Assembly (NCBI GenBank): GCA_043513815.1
Contig: CP121313.1
Location: forward strand, 2,542,001-2,606,000
DNA from: JANQIO01 sp043513815
GTDB taxonomy: Bacteria; Pseudomonadota; Gammaproteobacteria; Pseudomonadales; Halieaceae
Reading direction: 5' to 3'
DNA length: 64,000 nt
Of the stretch, positions 62,082 to 64,000 are shown in pieces. The stretch's first letter is position 1; the number at the start of each line of letters is the position of its first letter. The position numbers and the translations under genes are program-made. The notes beneath the pieces were generated by a model that was not told the DNA's origin, searched no databases, and was given only the letters and a program-made list of their open reading frames with translations.

Positions 62082-62828
62082 CACCGCCTCACCGCGCTGG
62101 CTCACCACCCGCTCAACCGGATAGCCCCAGAAGGCCTGGACCCGCTCCGGCGTCAACAGCATTTCCGGGGTGCCCTCGCCCACCAGTCGACCAGCATCCA
62201 GCAGGCTGGCCTGGTGTGCGTAGCGCAGGGCCTGGTTCAGGTCGTGCAACACGGCAATCACGCCGTAGCCAGATTGCTGGCAAAGCTCTCGTACCCGCCG
62301 CAGCAGGGCATGTTGCTGCCCGAGATCCTGGGCCGAGGTAGGCTCGTCCAGCAGCAGCAGCGGCGAATGATCCGCCTGGGACAGCTGCAACAGGCAGCGC
62401 GCCAGGTGCACGCGCTGCTTTTCGCCGCCGGATAACCGCGGATAGGACTGCCCCGCCAGGTTGCCACAGTGGGCCAGCTCCATCACGCGTCGCACCGCAG
62501 TGGCCTGTTCGCGCCAGCTCAGTCGCAGGGGGGTCGCGCCCAGCGCCACCACCTCTTCCGCATTAAAACCGAAGCTGAGCTGACTGCTCTGGGGTAGCAC
62601 CGCGAGGTGCCTGGCGCGCGGCTGCGGCGCCCAGGCGTCCAGTTCAGTACCGTGCAGCAGCACCGCTCCGGTATAGGCAATTTCCCCGGCCACCAGCCGC
62701 AGCAGCGTCGACTTTCCGGCACCGTTGCAGCCGAGCAGCGCGTGAAACTGCCCGGCCCTGGCCACCCACTGCTCGACATGCAGGGAAAACCCGCCGCGCA
62801 TCAGTGCTACCCGTTGCAGTTCGAGCAT
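62073..62828 (-). CDS. hmuV: Heme ABC transporter ATPase HmuV
   Basis: This 251-residue ATPase powers heme import across the inner membrane. It has Walker A GCNGAGKST, signature LSGGEKQR, Walker B LLLLDEPTSAQD and a switch HDLNQALRYAHQ, all intact. Its ATG overlaps the stop of hmuU by one base. It closes the hmuTUV operon. Confidence 0.93.
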   Translation of the reverse strand: MLELQRVALMRGGFSLHVEQWVARAGQFHALLGCNGAGKSTLLRLVAGEIAYTGAVLLHGTELDAWAPQPRARHLAVLPQSSQLSFGFNAEEVVALGATPLRLSWREQATAVRRVMELAHCGNLAGQSYPRLSGGEKQRVHLARCLLQLSQADHSPLLLLDEPTSAQDLGQQHALLRRVRELCQQSGYGVIAVLHDLNQALRYAHQASLLDAGRLVGEGTPEMLLTPERVQAFWGYPVERVVSQRGEAVLV

Positions 62829-63859
62829 TACCCGCGTTCCTTCTGCTGCATCAGCAGAGCAATGAAAAATGGTGCACCCAGCAGCGCCGTCACCAGGCCG
62901 ACGGGCAATTCTGCCGGCTGGACGACCAGCCGGGAGGTAATATCCGCCAGCAGCAGAAGCAGTGCGCCCCCGAGTCCCGCCAGTGGCAGCAGGCTGCGGT
63001 GGTCCGGGCCGCTGAGTGTGCGCACCATGTGCGGCACCACCAGCCCGACAAAGCCGATCACACCGGCGCAGGCCACGGCCAGGCCAACGCCCAGGGCGAC
63101 CAGCAGAATCAGCTCGCGCTTCAGGCGCTCAACATCAATACCCAGGTGCCGCGCTTCTGCCTCACCCAGCAATAGCGCATTCAGCGCCCCGGCGCGGTAC
63201 TGCAGGCGCAGGGCAATAGCGACAGCAACCACCAGTGCCAACCACACCCGGGTGCTGTCCGCCGCCGCCAGTGAACCCATCTGCCAGAGCGTCAGGTCCC
63301 GCAGGCGACTGTCATCCGCCACATAGCTCACCAGACCGATCAGACTGCCCGCCAGGGCGGAAATCGCGATACCCGCCAGCAGCAACACCAGCACCGACGT
63401 GCCGAGACTGGCCCGGGCCAGCCGGTAAATCAGCAGGCTGCAGGCAAAGCCTGCGGCAAAAGAGGCCAGCGGTACCGTCCACCAACTGGCGGAGGTTGGC
63501 GAAAAATATATAGCCAGTACGGCGCCGACCGCCGCACCGGAGGAGACACCGACAATGCCGGGATCAGCCAGCGGATTGCGAAACAGCCCCTGCATGGCCG
63601 CGCCGCACTGGGCCAGCATGGCGCCCACCAGGACCGCCAGTAAAGTGCGCGGCAAACGCAGCTCCCAGACCACGGCTTTTTCATGAGCGGCCAGGCTGCT
63701 GCGGCTACTGCCCAGCAGCCTGTCGATTACCGTCATCAGGCTGTCCCACAGGGGCAGGGACAGTGCTCCCGCAGCCATGGAGGCCAGGCAACCAAACACC
63801 AGCAACGCACACAGCGCCAGGGCACCCGCGCCCAGCGGCGGCCGTAGTCTGCTACTCAC
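62828..63859 (-). CDS. hmuU: Heme ABC transporter permease HmuU
   Basis: This 343-residue FecCD/BtuC-family permease has about ten spans, with GAMLAQCGAAMQGLFRNPLA, PGIVGVSSGAAVGAV and a late VPHMVRTLSGPDHR block. It forms the channel for heme or a related iron chelate. GTG 63859 is the start, directly abutting the hmuT stop. Heme as substrate rests on gene order and on HmuV similarity. Confidence 0.92.
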   Translation of the reverse strand: MSSRLRPPLGAGALALCALLVFGCLASMAAGALSLPLWDSLMTVIDRLLGSSRSSLAAHEKAVVWELRLPRTLLAVLVGAMLAQCGAAMQGLFRNPLADPGIVGVSSGAAVGAVLAIYFSPTSASWWTVPLASFAAGFACSLLIYRLARASLGTSVLVLLLAGIAISALAGSLIGLVSYVADDSRLRDLTLWQMGSLAAADSTRVWLALVVAVAIALRLQYRAGALNALLLGEAEARHLGIDVERLKRELILLVALGVGLAVACAGVIGFVGLVVPHMVRTLSGPDHRSLLPLAGLGGALLLLLADITSRLVVQPAELPVGLVTALLGAPFFIALLMQQKERG

Positions 63860-64000
63860 TCAGTTGTCCTGTTGCGCGACCAGGGTATTGGCCTGCTGCT
63901 GTATGCGGCTCGCCTCTGCGACCGCGGCCACGCTGATGCCGGCCACCAGTGTCGAAGCATCGACGGCAAATAGCCTGCCCTCCCGTACGGCCGGGCTGAA
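63860..64000 (-). CDS. hmuT: Heme ABC substrate-binding protein HmuT, C-terminal fragment (5' end outside window)
   Basis: Only the last 46 codons are present, cut by the right edge. They read FSPAVREGRLFAVDASTLVAG then a helical tail rich in Ala and Gln. The AVREGRLFAVD pattern matches the end of periplasmic hemin-binding proteins of the BtuF/HmuT type. Its stop abuts the hmuU start. Identification leans on context. Confidence 0.7.
   Translation of the reverse strand, partial: FSPAVREGRLFAVDASTLVAGISVAAVAEASRIQQQANTLVAQQDN

Noticed and set aside
1..64000. tRNA, rRNA, CRISPR, prophage or insertion sequence
   Set aside because: I looked for tRNA-like cloverleaf ends, repeat-spacer arrays, integrase, transposase and capsid-type proteins and found none.

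Overview
The window reads as one contiguous stretch of a moderately GC-rich, densely coded chromosome from a free-living, aerobic, probably marine Gammaproteobacterium (a Halieaceae/OM60-like lineage is my guess from gene content, not something the sequence proves). Evidence: tyrosine/homogentisate catabolism, steroid- or aromatic-type lower pathway genes, Na+-coupled symporters, several small c-type cytochromes and a HiPIP, an RND pump, c-di-GMP proteins and heme uptake. I see no tRNA, rRNA, CRISPR array, prophage or intact insertion sequence.

Layout. 1-3.5 kb: hypF (cut by the left edge), hypC, hypD and hypE, the maturation set for a [NiFe] hydrogenase whose structural genes must lie to the left. 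3.5-6.1 kb: a family III CoA-transferase, a lipoprotein cytochrome c and a hot-dog thioesterase. 6.2-10 kb: a four-gene overlapping surface-glycosylation operon (TMTC-like membrane TPR protein, GtrA, methyltransferase, GT2). 10.2-13.5 kb: an SDR, a patatin and a beta-alanine:pyruvate-type aminotransferase. 13.6-19.5 kb: an RND permease and adaptor preceded in the same transcript by a DUF1080 protein and a membrane GGDEF protein whose active site is destroyed but whose RxxD inhibitory site is kept. 19.6-23.9 kb: hmgA, fumarylacetoacetase, maiA and an NTT-like carrier. The pathway's first enzyme, hpd, lies about 38 kb away (60.2-61.3 kb), divergent from its own Lrp/AsnC regulator.

24-28 kb: a KstD-like flavoprotein, a cytochrome c', a b561-type cytochrome and an outer-membrane DUF2860-like protein. 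28.3-35.8 kb: a large subtilisin-like lipoprotein, a Nudix hydrolase, an unrecognised alanine-rich protein, an AGCS symporter and purC. 35.9-40.2 kb: two exported proteins of unknown function and a GGDEF-EAL protein. 40.2-48.2 kb: periplasmic MsrA, YjbQ, a GPH symporter, RsgA, SstT, a YeeE/YedE pair, a HicB fragment and an MFS carrier.

48.2-53.2 kb: aldolase, acylating acetaldehyde dehydrogenase and hydratase of a meta-cleavage lower pathway plus a nitronate monooxygenase-type flavoprotein, all on the minus strand, divergent from a PadR regulator. The 158-bp gap between them holds two perfect 20-bp palindromic operators. 53.2-59.5 kb: DUF5329, secreted EEP hydrolase, OprB-like porin, TPR, DUF2452, RNase J-like and DUF4149 proteins. 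59.6-64 kb: HiPIP with a Fur-like site, hpd/asnC with a 16-bp tandem repeat between them, and the heme ABC genes hmuV, hmuU and the end of hmuT.

The most distinctive features are the degenerate-GGDEF/DUF1080/RND operon, the twin PadR operators and the tandem repeat between hpd and its regulator. None is proven to be a new system.
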